Positions 1-6,476 are shown, numbered from the stretch's first letter. The stretch is DNA of 7,003 bases from Alphaproteobacteria bacterium (GCA_003250275.1 QKGW01000406.1:1-7003), one strand, 5' to 3'. Translations and numbers: made by a program. Notes: a model not told the origin generated them from the sequence alone.

Positions 1-1
1 C

Positions 2-94
2 GGCCTGCTCGCGCGGCTGCACCCGGTCGGGTCGAAGCCGTCGACGGCGGCCGCGATCGCCGCGGGTGCGGCGGTCAGCGGCGGGGATTGCTGA
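2..94 (+). CDS. C-terminal end of an unrecognised gene (partial, 5' end outside window)
   Basis: An open frame enters from the left edge and ends at TGA 92-94, giving 30 residues. It includes LARLHPVGSKPSTAAAIAAG and ends in a short Gly/Asp/Cys tail. The alanine-rich tail, GC-rich third positions and the position directly before the convergent cobA stop (6-bp gap) support a real coding end. I do not recognise the family: the fragment carries no catalytic motif I can name. Its position beside cobA, cbiD and cobK makes another cobalamin-related gene plausible, but that is guilt by association only. No hairpin separates it from cobA, so transcripts of the two genes probably run into each other. 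Confidence 0.5.
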   Translation, partial: GLLARLHPVGSKPSTAAAIAAGAAVSGGDC

Positions 95-100
95 GGCGGA

Positions 101-928
101 TCACTCCGCCGAGGCGGGCGAGAGCGGCGCGAGGCGCGGCGACCGGTTGCCGGGGAACCAGTTGACCCAGGCACGGTAGTCGACCACCGGCCCGACGACG
201 AACAGCGACGGGTTCGGCAGATCGCTCTCCGCCGCATCGGCGGCGCAGCGCTCGAGCGTCGAGATCAGCACCCGCTGGTGCGGCGTGCTCGCGCGCGAAA
301 CGATCGCGCAGCACTCGGTCGGCTCGCGGCCGCCGGCGATCATCTTCTCGGCGATATGCGCGAGCGACTTCATCGGCATGTAGATCACGATCACCGGCAC
401 CGTGCGCGCGAGTTCCTCCCACGCGACGCGGCGCGACATCCCGCCCGACTCGTCGTGGCCGGTAACGAACGCCACGGCGTCGTTGGTCTCGCGCGTGGTC
501 AGCGGAATGCCCGCGTAGGCGAGGCCGCCGATGCCCGCGGTGATGCCCGGCACGATGCGGAAGGGGATCTCGGCCTTCACCAGCGCCTGGGTTTCCTCGC
601 CGCCGCGCCCGAAGACGAAGGGATCGCCGCCCTTGAGCCGCACCACCCGCTTGTTCTGCTTGCCGAGGTCGACGAGCAGGTCGCAGATGTCGCTCTGCTT
701 GGGGCTGCACTTCCAGCCGCGCTTGCCGACGTTGATCAGCTCGACGTCGGGCTTGACCAGACCGAGGATACGCTCGTCGACGAGGGCGTCGTGAACGATC
801 ACGTCCGCCTGTTCGAGGGCCGAGAGCGCGTGAAGGGTGAGCAGCCCCGGGTCGCCCGGACCCGCGCCGACCAGCCAGACCCAGCCGGGTTCCAGCTCCA
901 CCGTGTATGTGTCATAGCGTTTGAGCAT
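101..928 (-). CDS. cobA: Uroporphyrinogen-III C-methyltransferase (SUMT), cobalamin pathway
   Basis: The product transfers two methyl groups from S-adenosylmethionine to C2 and C7 of uroporphyrinogen III, giving precorrin-2. This is the branch point from haem to B12 and sirohaem; the enzyme is cytosolic. The 275-residue protein shows the full SUMT signature: VWLVGAGPGDPGLLTL (17-32, SAM-site loop), HDALV (46-50), VGKRG (67-71), VVRLKGGDPFVFGRGGEE (95-112), VPGITAG (126-132) and AYAGIPLTTR (137-146). There is no CysG-type N-terminal dehydrogenase/ferrochelatase domain, so it is the monofunctional form. The frame stays open upstream to a TTG at 967, but ATG 928 is preferred: it leaves 16 residues before the first conserved motif, as usual in the family, and the TTG coincides with a putative -35 box. 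There is no clear Shine-Dalgarno. It is divergent from cbiD. Confidence 0.95.
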   Translation of the reverse strand: MLKRYDTYTVELEPGWVWLVGAGPGDPGLLTLHALSALEQADVIVHDALVDERILGLVKPDVELINVGKRGWKCSPKQSDICDLLVDLGKQNKRVVRLKGGDPFVFGRGGEETQALVKAEIPFRIVPGITAGIGGLAYAGIPLTTRETNDAVAFVTGHDESGGMSRRVAWEELARTVPVIVIYMPMKSLAHIAEKMIAGGREPTECCAIVSRASTPHQRVLISTLERCAADAAESDLPNPSLFVVGPVVDYRAWVNWFPGNRSPRLAPLSPASAE

Positions 929-936
929 AGCGGCGG

Positions 937-967
937 AATATATGCCCGTGCGCGTCGGCGATGACAA
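937..967 (-). promoter_or_regulatory. Putative cobA promoter (-35 TTGTCA, -10 TATATT)
   Basis: On the minus strand TTGTCA (967-962) matches the -35 consensus at 5 of 6 bases, and TATATT (942-937) matches the -10 consensus at 5 of 6. The spacer is 19 bp, two longer than ideal. A-T runs are rare in this GC-rich DNA, which makes the TATATT stand out. A start 7-9 bases below the -10 box would fall at about 928-930, on or next to the cobA ATG. That would give a leaderless or nearly leaderless mRNA and would explain the absence of a Shine-Dalgarno. Found by eye only. Confidence 0.35.
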
Positions 968-1012
968 GCCGCCAATCGTGCTCTAAGACACTTTTCGGTA
1001 CGAAGTTACGTG

Positions 1013-1017
1013 AAGGA
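1013..1017 (+). promoter_or_regulatory. Shine-Dalgarno AAGGA deciding the cbiD start
   Basis: AAGGA lies 7 bases before ATG 1025, the classical spacing. A GTG at 1010 opens the same frame 15 bases earlier, but the AAGGA would then lie inside the coding sequence, so ATG 1025 is the better start. Confidence 0.7.
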
Positions 1018-1024
1018 CGACACC

Positions 1025-2104
1025 ATGGCGGAGAGCGGAAAACCCCTGCGCAGCGGCTGGACCACCGGCGCGTGCGCGGCGGCGGCGGCCAAGGCGGCCT
1101 ACCTCGCGCTCGCGGGCAAGGGCTTCCCCGAGCTCGTCGAAATCGTTCTGCCGCGCGGCGAACGGCCGCGTTTCGCCCTCGCGACGCAGGTGCTCGAAGC
1201 GGAGTCGGCCACCGCCGGAGTGATCAAGGACGCGGGCGACGACCCCGACGTCACCCACGGCGCGGAAATCCAGGCGACGGTGCGCTGGGGCGCGCCGGGC
1301 AGCGGCATCGCCTTCAAGGGCGGCGTCGGAGTCGGCGTGGTCACCCGGCCGGGCATTCCGGTGCCGGTCGGCGAACCGGCGATCAACCCCGGCCCGCGCC
1401 GGATCATCTCCGCCAACCTCCTCGAAACCGCCGACGCGATCGGCGGCCCGGTCGACGTCGAGGTGACGATCGCGATCCCGAAGGGTGCGGAACTCGCCGA
1501 GCAGACCCTCAACCCGCGCCTCGGCATCGTCGGCGGGCTCTCGGTGCTCGGCACCACCGGCGTGGTCGTGCCCTACTCCTGCGAGGCGTTCATCCAGACG
1601 ATCCAGCGCGCCGTCAAGGTCGCCGCCGCCTCGGGCGCGACCCACGTCGCCGCCTCCACCGGCTTCGCCTCCGAACGCGCGGCGCGGCGCGAACACGGCC
1701 TGCCCGACGTCGCCCTGATCGACATGGGCGACTTCGTCGGCGGCCTGCTGAAATACCTGCGCGCCCACCCGCTGCCGCGCCTGACGCTCTCCGGCGGCTT
1801 CGCCAAGTTCGTCAAGCTCGGCGAGGGCGAACTCAACGTCCACTCGAAGGAATCCCGCGTCGACTTCGGCAGGCTCGCCGAACTGGTGCGCGAGATCGGC
1901 GGCGACGACGCCCTCGTCGAGGCGGCGCACCACGCCAATACCGCGATGGAAGTCCTCGAACGCGCCGACGCGGCGGGGCTGAAGCTCGGCGACGCGGTCG
2001 CCGCGCGCTGCCGCGCCGTCGCCCGCGACATCCTCAAACCGGAAACCGCCGTCGACGTGCTCGTCGTCGACCGCTCCGGCGAGGTGGTCGGCCGTGCCGG
2101 ATGA
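1025..2104 (+). CDS. cbiD: Cobalt-precorrin-5B (precorrin-5) C1-methyltransferase CbiD
   Basis: CbiD uses S-adenosylmethionine to methylate C1 of the ring-contracted corrinoid, giving (cobalt-)precorrin-6A. It is classically the anaerobic-pathway counterpart of CobF and unrelated to the CobA-like methyltransferases. The 359-residue protein is close to the usual length and carries the family landmarks: SGWTTGACAAAAAKAA (10-25), DDPDVTHGAEI (72-82), the glycine-rich GGVGVGVVTRPG (99-110), EPAINPGPR (117-125), LGIVGGLSVLGTTGVV (166-181), the segment ASTGFASER (210-218) and LTLSGGFAKFVKLGEG (253-268). It is intact from start to stop. ATG 1025 is chosen over GTG 1010 because of a well-spaced AAGGA. 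Its last 11 bases overlap cobK, so the two are probably cotranscribed and coupled; its substrate is made further up the same pathway and its product is the CobK substrate. Confidence 0.95.
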   Translation: MAESGKPLRSGWTTGACAAAAAKAAYLALAGKGFPELVEIVLPRGERPRFALATQVLEAESATAGVIKDAGDDPDVTHGAEIQATVRWGAPGSGIAFKGGVGVGVVTRPGIPVPVGEPAINPGPRRIISANLLETADAIGGPVDVEVTIAIPKGAELAEQTLNPRLGIVGGLSVLGTTGVVVPYSCEAFIQTIQRAVKVAAASGATHVAASTGFASERAARREHGLPDVALIDMGDFVGGLLKYLRAHPLPRLTLSGGFAKFVKLGEGELNVHSKESRVDFGRLAELVREIGGDDALVEAAHHANTAMEVLERADAAGLKLGDAVAARCRAVARDILKPETAVDVLVVDRSGEVVGRAG

Positions 2105-2843
2105 GCGCCCGCTGATCCTCATCCTCGGCGGCACCGCCGAGGCGCAGCGCATCGCCGCCGACCTCGCGGCGCGCGGCGCGAACGTGCTGACCTCGCTCGC
2201 GGGCCGGGTGAAGTCGCCGAAGGCGATCCCCGGCGCGGTGCGCATCGGCGGCTTCGGCGGGGCGGCGGGGCTGGAAATCTTCCTCCGCACCCGCCACGTC
2301 GCCGCGGTGATCGACGCCACCCACCCCTTCGCCGCGCAGATCTCGCGCAACGCCCGCATCGCCTGCGACGCCGCCGAGGTACCGCGCGTCCAGGTTCGCC
2401 GCGCGCCGTGGGCGCGCACCGCCGGGGATAACTGGATCGAAACCGAAACGGTCGCGGAAGCCGCGGCGCGCCTGCCCGAAATCGGCAGCCGCGCGTTCCT
2501 CACCGTCGGCGTCGGCGAACTCGAACCGTTCCGCAATCTCGCCGACGTCTGGTGCCTCGTGCGCGTCGTCGACCCGCCCGCACAGCCGCTCCTCGACGGC
2601 CCTCACCTCACCCTCGCCGCGCGCGGCCCGTTCGCCGAAACCGACGAACGCGCGCTGCTGCAGGAACACCGCATCGACGTGATCGTTACCAAGCACGCGG
2701 GCGGCGCGGCCACCTACGGTAAGATCGCGGCCGCCCGGTCCCTCGGCATCCCGGTGCTGATGGTCCGACGCCCCCCCGCCGAACCGGGCGACACCTGCGC
2801 GCCGGAAGCGGCGGTGGCGTGGGTCGAGAAGGGATTGAAATAA
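2094..2843 (+). CDS. cobK: Precorrin-6A reductase (CobK/CbiJ family)
   Basis: This enzyme uses NADPH to reduce a double bond of the corrin macrocycle, turning precorrin-6A (or its cobalt form) into precorrin-6B, the step after CbiD. The 249-residue protein is of normal length. It begins with a Rossmann-type nucleotide loop, LILILGGTAEAQRIAADLA (7-25). Next come the family motif DATHPFAAQISRNA (74-87), FLTVGVGELEPF (135-146), and the C-terminal motif VTKHAGGAATYGKIAAARSLG (198-218, shown here for location of THR-LYS-HIS and the glycine pair), then IPVLMVRRP. The GTG at 2094 is the only sensible start: it puts the nucleotide loop close to the N-terminus as expected, and GAGGTGG (2081-2087) sits 6 bases upstream inside cbiD. 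The 11-bp overlap with cbiD suggests coupling. Sequence alone does not settle CobK versus CbiJ (metal-free versus cobalt substrate); the cbiD partner leans toward the cobalt form. Confidence 0.94.
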   Translation: MPDERPLILILGGTAEAQRIAADLAARGANVLTSLAGRVKSPKAIPGAVRIGGFGGAAGLEIFLRTRHVAAVIDATHPFAAQISRNARIACDAAEVPRVQVRRAPWARTAGDNWIETETVAEAAARLPEIGSRAFLTVGVGELEPFRNLADVWCLVRVVDPPAQPLLDGPHLTLAARGPFAETDERALLQEHRIDVIVTKHAGGAATYGKIAAARSLGIPVLMVRRPPAEPGDTCAPEAAVAWVEKGLK

Positions 2844-2847
2844 ACAT

Positions 2848-2872
2848 CGCGGAGGGACTCGGTCCCTCCGCA
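2848..2872 (+). terminator. Strong hairpin just after cobK, probable terminator
   Basis: A perfect 11-bp stem (2848-2858 pairing with 2862-2872, core GCGGAGGGAC) closes a 3-base TCG loop, 4 bases after the cobK stop. No U-tract follows directly; a T-rich stretch TTTGGTTTTT comes 12 bases later (2884-2893). It may end or stabilise the cbiD-cobK transcript. Position and stem quality support a terminator role, while the displaced T-tract lowers certainty. Confidence 0.55.
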
Positions 2873-2957
2873 CCTCCCGGACGTTTGGTTTTTGCGCGCA
2901 GCGCTATAGAACCTTCGCGGCGCGACGAATTTATCCCGCCTCGCGGAAAACGGGGTT

Positions 2958-2978
2958 CTAGGGGCCCGAGGCCCCTAG
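2958..2978. repeat. Inverted repeat CTAGGGGCC-cga-GGCCCCTAG
   Basis: A perfect 9-bp stem (2958-2966 with 2970-2978) closes a 3-base CGA loop, in the junction between convergent cobK and the Bax-inhibitor gene. No T-tract follows. Together with the next hairpin it looks like a palindromic intergenic unit of the kind dispersed in many high-GC proteobacterial genomes. Copy number cannot be judged from one window. Its left end (2954-2960, GGTTCTA) could instead pair with TAGAACC at 2907-2913. Confidence 0.6.
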
Positions 2979-2980
2979 CG

Positions 2981-3007
2981 GGTCCGGGCAGAGCCCGGCC
3001 TGGTTTT
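2981..3007 (+). terminator. GC hairpin followed by TTTT, possible backup terminator or palindromic unit
   Basis: CCGGGC (2984-2989) pairs with GCCCGG (2993-2998) across a 3-base AGA loop. One mismatch further out, G2982 pairs with C3000. TTTT follows at 3004-3007. In the plus direction this resembles a modest intrinsic terminator behind cobK; it may equally be half of a repeated palindromic element together with the hairpin at 2958-2978. Confidence 0.4.
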
Positions 3008-3021
3008 CCCCTCCGACACAA

Positions 3022-3049
3022 AAAGGGCCGGTCTTGCGACCGGCCCTTT
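3022..3049 (-). terminator. Intrinsic terminator of the Bax-inhibitor gene
   Basis: A perfect 12-bp stem (3022-3033 with 3038-3049, arms AAAGGGCCGGTC and GACCGGCCCTTT) closes a 4-base TTGC loop. Read on the minus strand, the run of A at 3020-3024 becomes TTTTT at the stem base, and the hairpin starts 26 bases after the TAA of the membrane protein. This is a canonical rho-independent terminator. In the plus direction the tail is TTTCGTTCGTCT, so it may also stop read-through from cobK, less efficiently. Confidence 0.88.
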
Positions 3050-3074
3050 CGTTCGTCTCGGATGGTCCCGGAGC

Positions 3075-3824
3075 TTACTGGTTCCGGTTGCCCATGAAGC
3101 GCAGCATGATCAGGAACATGTTGAGGAAGTCGAGGTAGAGCGCGAGGGCGCCCATCACCGCGGTCTTCTCGGTATACTCGGCGTTGCCGCCGGTGGCGTA
3201 GTACATCGACTTGATCTTCTGGGTGTCGTAGGCGGTGAGGCCCGCGAAGACCAGGAGGAACAGCGCCGACAGCGCGAGGTCGAGCACGGTGCTCTGCAGG
3301 AAGATGTTCACCACCATCGCGATGATGCCGCCGATCAGGCCCATGATCAGGAACGAGCCGAAGGCGGAGAGGTTGCGCTTGGTGGTGTAGCCGTAGAGGC
3401 TCAGGCCGGCGAACGCGGCGGCGGTGATGAAGAACACGCGCGCGATCGACGCGCCGGTGTAGAGCGCGAAGATGTAGGCGAGCGACGCGCCCACCAGGCC
3501 GGCGTAGACCCAGAACACCGTCTGCGCGGTGCGCACCGGCATCGACTGAATCTTGAAGCCGAGGAAGAACACCAGCGCCAGCGGCGCGAACATCACCACC
3601 CAGCCGAGCATCGTCGGCTGGATGCCGCGCGGCGTCACGGCATAGAGCATCTGCATCAGCGCCGGGGTGTGCGCCACCAGATAGGCGACCAGGCCGGTGA
3701 GCGCCAAGGCGGATGCCATGTAGTTGTAAACCTTCAACATGTAGGCACGCAGACCCTGGTCGACGGCTTCCGCCGTCGCAGTGCGGCCCATCGTCGCGAA
3801 ACGCGGGTCGGGGTAACTCGTCAT
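3075..3824 (-). CDS. Bax inhibitor-1/YccA (YbhL-like) family integral membrane protein
   Basis: A 249-residue inner-membrane protein of the Bax-inhibitor-1 (TMBIM) superfamily. Bacterial members include E. coli YbhL and YccA and the Ca2+-leak protein BsYetJ; YccA interacts with the FtsH protease. I see six clear hydrophobic spans (about 32-51, 72-90, 100-121, 127-146, 153-176, 181-199) and a seventh C-terminal segment (222-243). Family marks are SLYGYTTKRNLSAFG (142-156), GLTAYDTQKIK (195-205) and MGALALYLDFLNMFLIMLR (224-242); the arrangement is closest to YbhL. Asp200 and Asp232 match the position of the acidic residues used for pH/Ca2+ gating in the family (family knowledge, not tested here). 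ATG 3824 is chosen because GAGAGGA (3830-3836) lies 5 bases upstream; the frame is open 24 codons further but that stretch lacks family character. It probably has its own promoter and ends at a strong terminator. The exact physiological role is unknown. Confidence 0.93.
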   Translation of the reverse strand: MTSYPDPRFATMGRTATAEAVDQGLRAYMLKVYNYMASALALTGLVAYLVAHTPALMQMLYAVTPRGIQPTMLGWVVMFAPLALVFFLGFKIQSMPVRTAQTVFWVYAGLVGASLAYIFALYTGASIARVFFITAAAFAGLSLYGYTTKRNLSAFGSFLIMGLIGGIIAMVVNIFLQSTVLDLALSALFLLVFAGLTAYDTQKIKSMYYATGGNAEYTEKTAVMGALALYLDFLNMFLIMLRFMGNRNQ

Positions 3825-3829
3825 GGTCG

Positions 3830-3836
3830 TCCTCTC
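3830..3836 (-). promoter_or_regulatory. Shine-Dalgarno GAGAGGA of the Bax-inhibitor gene
   Basis: On the minus strand GAGAGGA stands 5 bases before ATG 3824. It decides between this start and more upstream possibilities in the same frame up to 3896. Confidence 0.75.
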
Positions 3837-3902
3837 GGGTTGATTGGGTGAACCGCTGCCCACCCTCGCTGCAAGAGATGTGGTGAGGCGCGGCACGACG
3901 CA

Positions 3903-3932
3903 AGTCTACGCAACATGCCGGAGCAAATGCAA
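3903..3932 (-). promoter_or_regulatory. Weak candidate promoter for the Bax-inhibitor gene
   Basis: On the minus strand TTGCAT (3932-3927) and TAGACT (3908-3903) are separated by 18 bp, each a partial match to sigma70 boxes. They lie in the 126-bp gap between ybbP and the membrane-protein gene, in DNA that is less GC-rich than its surroundings. A message starting near 3896 would have a leader of roughly 70 bases. Picked by eye, with low certainty. Confidence 0.2.
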
Positions 3933-3950
3933 TCGGAACCGGCGGAACGC

Positions 3951-6476
3951 CTAGAGGTGGCGCAGCCGCCGCGCCGGTTTCGCGGCGAGGATGCGCCCGG
4001 AGATCAGCGCGCCGGTGGCGAGCCCGGCGACGGCGCAGGCGAGCGCGATCGCCACCGCCTCGGCGGGACGGAAGGTGAATTCGAGGCGCATCAGGTTGAT
4101 CACCACCGCCCACGCCGCGAGGCTGCCCGCGAGCACCGCGAATCCGCCGACGATGCCACCGATGGCGAGGAACTCCCACGCGGTGACGCGCATCAGATCG
4201 CGCCGCCGCGCGCCCAGCACCTTGAGCACCACGGCCTGGTTGAGGCGGTCGCGCAGGCCCGAGGACACCGCTCCCGCGAGCACCAGCAGCCCGGCGAGCA
4301 CGGTGACCCCGGTGACCGCGAGCACCGCGCGCCCGCCGACGTCGGAAATACCCTGCACCCGTTCGAGCACGTCGGCGACGCGCACCGCCGAGACGTTCGG
4401 CAGTTCGCGCGCGACCGCGCGTTCGAGCGGGGCCTCGGCGTCCGGCGTGGTCTTGACCGTGGCGAGCTGGGTGTGCGGCGCGGCGTCGATCACGCCGGGC
4501 GAGAACACGAAGGTGAAGTTCATCGACAGCGAGGTCCACCGCACCGCGCGGGTCGAGGCGACGGTCGCGGTGATCTCGCGCCCGAGGATGTTGACGGTGA
4601 TGGTGTCGCCGATCTTGAGCCCGAGCGCGGTGGCGACGCCGTCGGCGAGCGAGACCTGCGGCGTCGCGGGGATGCCGCTCCACCACTTGCCGGACACGAT
4701 CTCCGCGCCGCGCGGCGGCTCGGCCGAGGCGGTGAGGCCGCGGTCGCCGCGCAGCACCCAGCGCGCGTCGGGCGGCAGCTTCTCGGCGTCGGCGGGTTCG
4801 CCGTTGATCCGCACCACGCGGCCGCGCACCATCGGCGCTTCGTCCTCGATGCGCGCGCCCGGCACCGAGGCGACGACGGCGCGGAAGCGGTCGGCGTCGG
4901 CGGGCTGGATATCGATGAAGAAATAGGTCGGATGGTCGTCGCCGCGGTCGCTGCCGATCTGGGCGGAGACGTTGCCCTGCACCTCGGTGAGCGCGACCAG
5001 CACCGTCGCGCCGAGGCCGAGGGCGATCATCATCGGCACCATCGGCGAGCGTTTGCGCGCGAGGTTGGCGAGGGCGAGGCGGCCGAGCACGCCGGAGACG
5101 CGGCGGGCGAGCAGGGGCACCGCCTTCTGCGCCGCCCAGGCGACGCCGCGCAGCCCGGCGAACACCGCCGCCGCCCCGGCGACGAAGCCGATGCCCGCCG
5201 CGGGCCGGTCGCCGACCCCGGCGGCGAGCACGAGCCCGGCGACGACGAGCGCGGCGAGGATCGCCCAAGCGACGAACGGCACCGGCGAGCGGGTGTCGCC
5301 CTCGGCGTCCTTGAGCAGGCTGGCGGCGGGAATGTCGCGCGCGCGCAGCAGCGGCCACCACGCGAACACCGCCGCGATCACCGCGCCGAACCCGGCGGCG
5401 CGCAGCAGCGGCAGGGGATAGATCGCCGGCACCGGCGCGGCGGGCAACGGAGTTTCGACGCCCGCGATCAGCGCCGCCACCGGCCACGGCGCGAGCGCGC
5501 CGAGAACCAGCCCGAGCGCGATGCCCACCGCCGCCACCGCGCCGACGACGAAGGCGTGGAGCACGACGATCTGGCGGTTGGTCGCGCCCTGGGATTTCAG
5601 CACCGCGAGAATCGGGCGGCGCGCCTCCAGCGCCGCGGTCACCGCGCTCGCGACGCCGACGCCGCCGACCAGCAGCGCCGAAAGCCCGGCCCAGGTGAGG
5701 AAGCTCGCGATGGTGTCGAGGAAGCGGCGCGTGCCCGGCGCGGCGGCGTCGAGCCCGCGCACGCGGAAGGTTTCGCCGAGCGCCGCCTTGACCGCCGCCG
5801 CGTCGGGCGGCGGGCTTCCGGCGACGCGGCTCGCCCAGGTGATCATGCTGCCGGGCTGGATCAGACCGGTGGCGGCGAGGCCGTCGACGTCGGTGAGCAC
5901 GCGCGGGCCGAGGGTGAAGCTGCGCGCGCCGCCATCGGGCTCGAAGCCGACCACCGCACGCACCGCGAACGGCGCGTCGCCGATGCGCACCACGTCTCCG
6001 AGCTTGAGGTCGAGGCGACGCAGGAGCTGCGGCGCGACCGCGATGCCGCGCACCCCGTCCTTGGGCGCGAACGCTTCGGCGGGCGGGATCGGCGGGTCGA
6101 GGCGCAGCGCGCCGACGAGGGGATAGGCGGCGTCCACCGCCTTGAGTTCGACGAGCACCGCGCGGTCGTCGGCGCGGCGCACCATCGCGCGCACCTCGGC
6201 GACCTCGGAAACCTTGCCCATCGCTTCGAGCTTGGCGCGGTCGGCGGGGCCGAGCGGGCGGTAGAGCCGCGCCGCCTCGACGTCGCCGCCGAGAAGCGCA
6301 CGGGCGTCGCGCGCGAGCCCGGCCTCGACCGACGACACCACGCTCCCCGCCGCCGCCACCGCCGCGACGCCGAGCGCGAGCCCGGCGAGCAGCACGCGGA
6401 ACCCCGAAAGGCGATGCTGGAAGCTGCCCTTGAGGTCGCGCCCGGCGAGACGGAGAAGGGTGACGACGCCGCTCAT
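3951..6476 (-). CDS. ybbP: ABC transporter permease, FtsX-like, YbbP family
   Basis: An 841-residue inner-membrane permease that pairs with the ATPase encoded just upstream. It has the duplicated FtsX layout of YbbP (about 800 residues in E. coli). TM1 at about 28-50 is followed by a large extracytoplasmic domain (51-255) and three spans (256-283, 307-331, 362-380) making the first FtsX domain. Two linker spans follow (402-420, 425-443), then a span at 478-498, a second periplasmic domain (500-713) and three final spans (716-740, 766-795, 805-829). The cytoplasmic motifs AVLKSQGATNRQI (291-303) and VVLKVLGARRRDLMRV (749-764) are the typical ATPase-coupling loops of FtsX/MacB/LolC permeases, present in both halves. 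Such complexes act by mechanotransmission or by handling lipid-like or membrane-bound substrates; the YbbAP substrate is not evident from sequence. ATG 6476 overlaps the ybbA stop (ATGA), implying coupling. It has no strong ribosome site of its own and no strong terminator behind it. Confidence 0.93.
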   Translation of the reverse strand: MSGVVTLLRLAGRDLKGSFQHRLSGFRVLLAGLALGVAAVAAAGSVVSSVEAGLARDARALLGGDVEAARLYRPLGPADRAKLEAMGKVSEVAEVRAMVRRADDRAVLVELKAVDAAYPLVGALRLDPPIPPAEAFAPKDGVRGIAVAPQLLRRLDLKLGDVVRIGDAPFAVRAVVGFEPDGGARSFTLGPRVLTDVDGLAATGLIQPGSMITWASRVAGSPPPDAAAVKAALGETFRVRGLDAAAPGTRRFLDTIASFLTWAGLSALLVGGVGVASAVTAALEARRPILAVLKSQGATNRQIVVLHAFVVGAVAAVGIALGLVLGALAPWPVAALIAGVETPLPAAPVPAIYPLPLLRAAGFGAVIAAVFAWWPLLRARDIPAASLLKDAEGDTRSPVPFVAWAILAALVVAGLVLAAGVGDRPAAGIGFVAGAAAVFAGLRGVAWAAQKAVPLLARRVSGVLGRLALANLARKRSPMVPMMIALGLGATVLVALTEVQGNVSAQIGSDRGDDHPTYFFIDIQPADADRFRAVVASVPGARIEDEAPMVRGRVVRINGEPADAEKLPPDARWVLRGDRGLTASAEPPRGAEIVSGKWWSGIPATPQVSLADGVATALGLKIGDTITVNILGREITATVASTRAVRWTSLSMNFTFVFSPGVIDAAPHTQLATVKTTPDAEAPLERAVARELPNVSAVRVADVLERVQGISDVGGRAVLAVTGVTVLAGLLVLAGAVSSGLRDRLNQAVVLKVLGARRRDLMRVTAWEFLAIGGIVGGFAVLAGSLAAWAVVINLMRLEFTFRPAEAVAIALACAVAGLATGALISGRILAAKPARRLRHL

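Noticed and set aside
929..967. N-terminal extension of cobA to TTG 967
   Set aside because: No Shine-Dalgarno, residues unlike the family, and overlap with a likely promoter.
991..1007. Short inverted match TTCG-gta-CGAA before cbiD as an operator
   Set aside because: Only four pairs; easily by chance.
961..2115. 384-codon plus-strand frame overlapping cbiD
   Set aside because: Arg/Pro-rich shadow in a different frame from the conserved CbiD sequence.
983..2536. 517-codon minus-strand open frame opposite cbiD and cobK
   Set aside because: Antisense shadow of two clearly recognised genes; the translated sequence has no domain character.
2844..3074. tRNA or known small RNA in the hairpin-rich junction
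   Set aside because: The stems do not form a cloverleaf, no tRNA arm sequences are visible, and no known RNA family is recognisable by eye.
2819..3097. 92-codon plus-strand frame through the cobK-Bax-inhibitor junction
   Set aside because: It begins inside cobK, runs through all four hairpins and ends in the opposite gene. There is no ribosome site and no recognisable motif.
2686..5487. Very long (933-codon) minus-strand open frame across ybbP, the Bax-inhibitor gene and the junction
   Set aside because: Its translation is an arginine/alanine-rich low-complexity product with no family motifs. It is out of frame with the well-supported genes it covers and is a shadow frame expected at this GC content.
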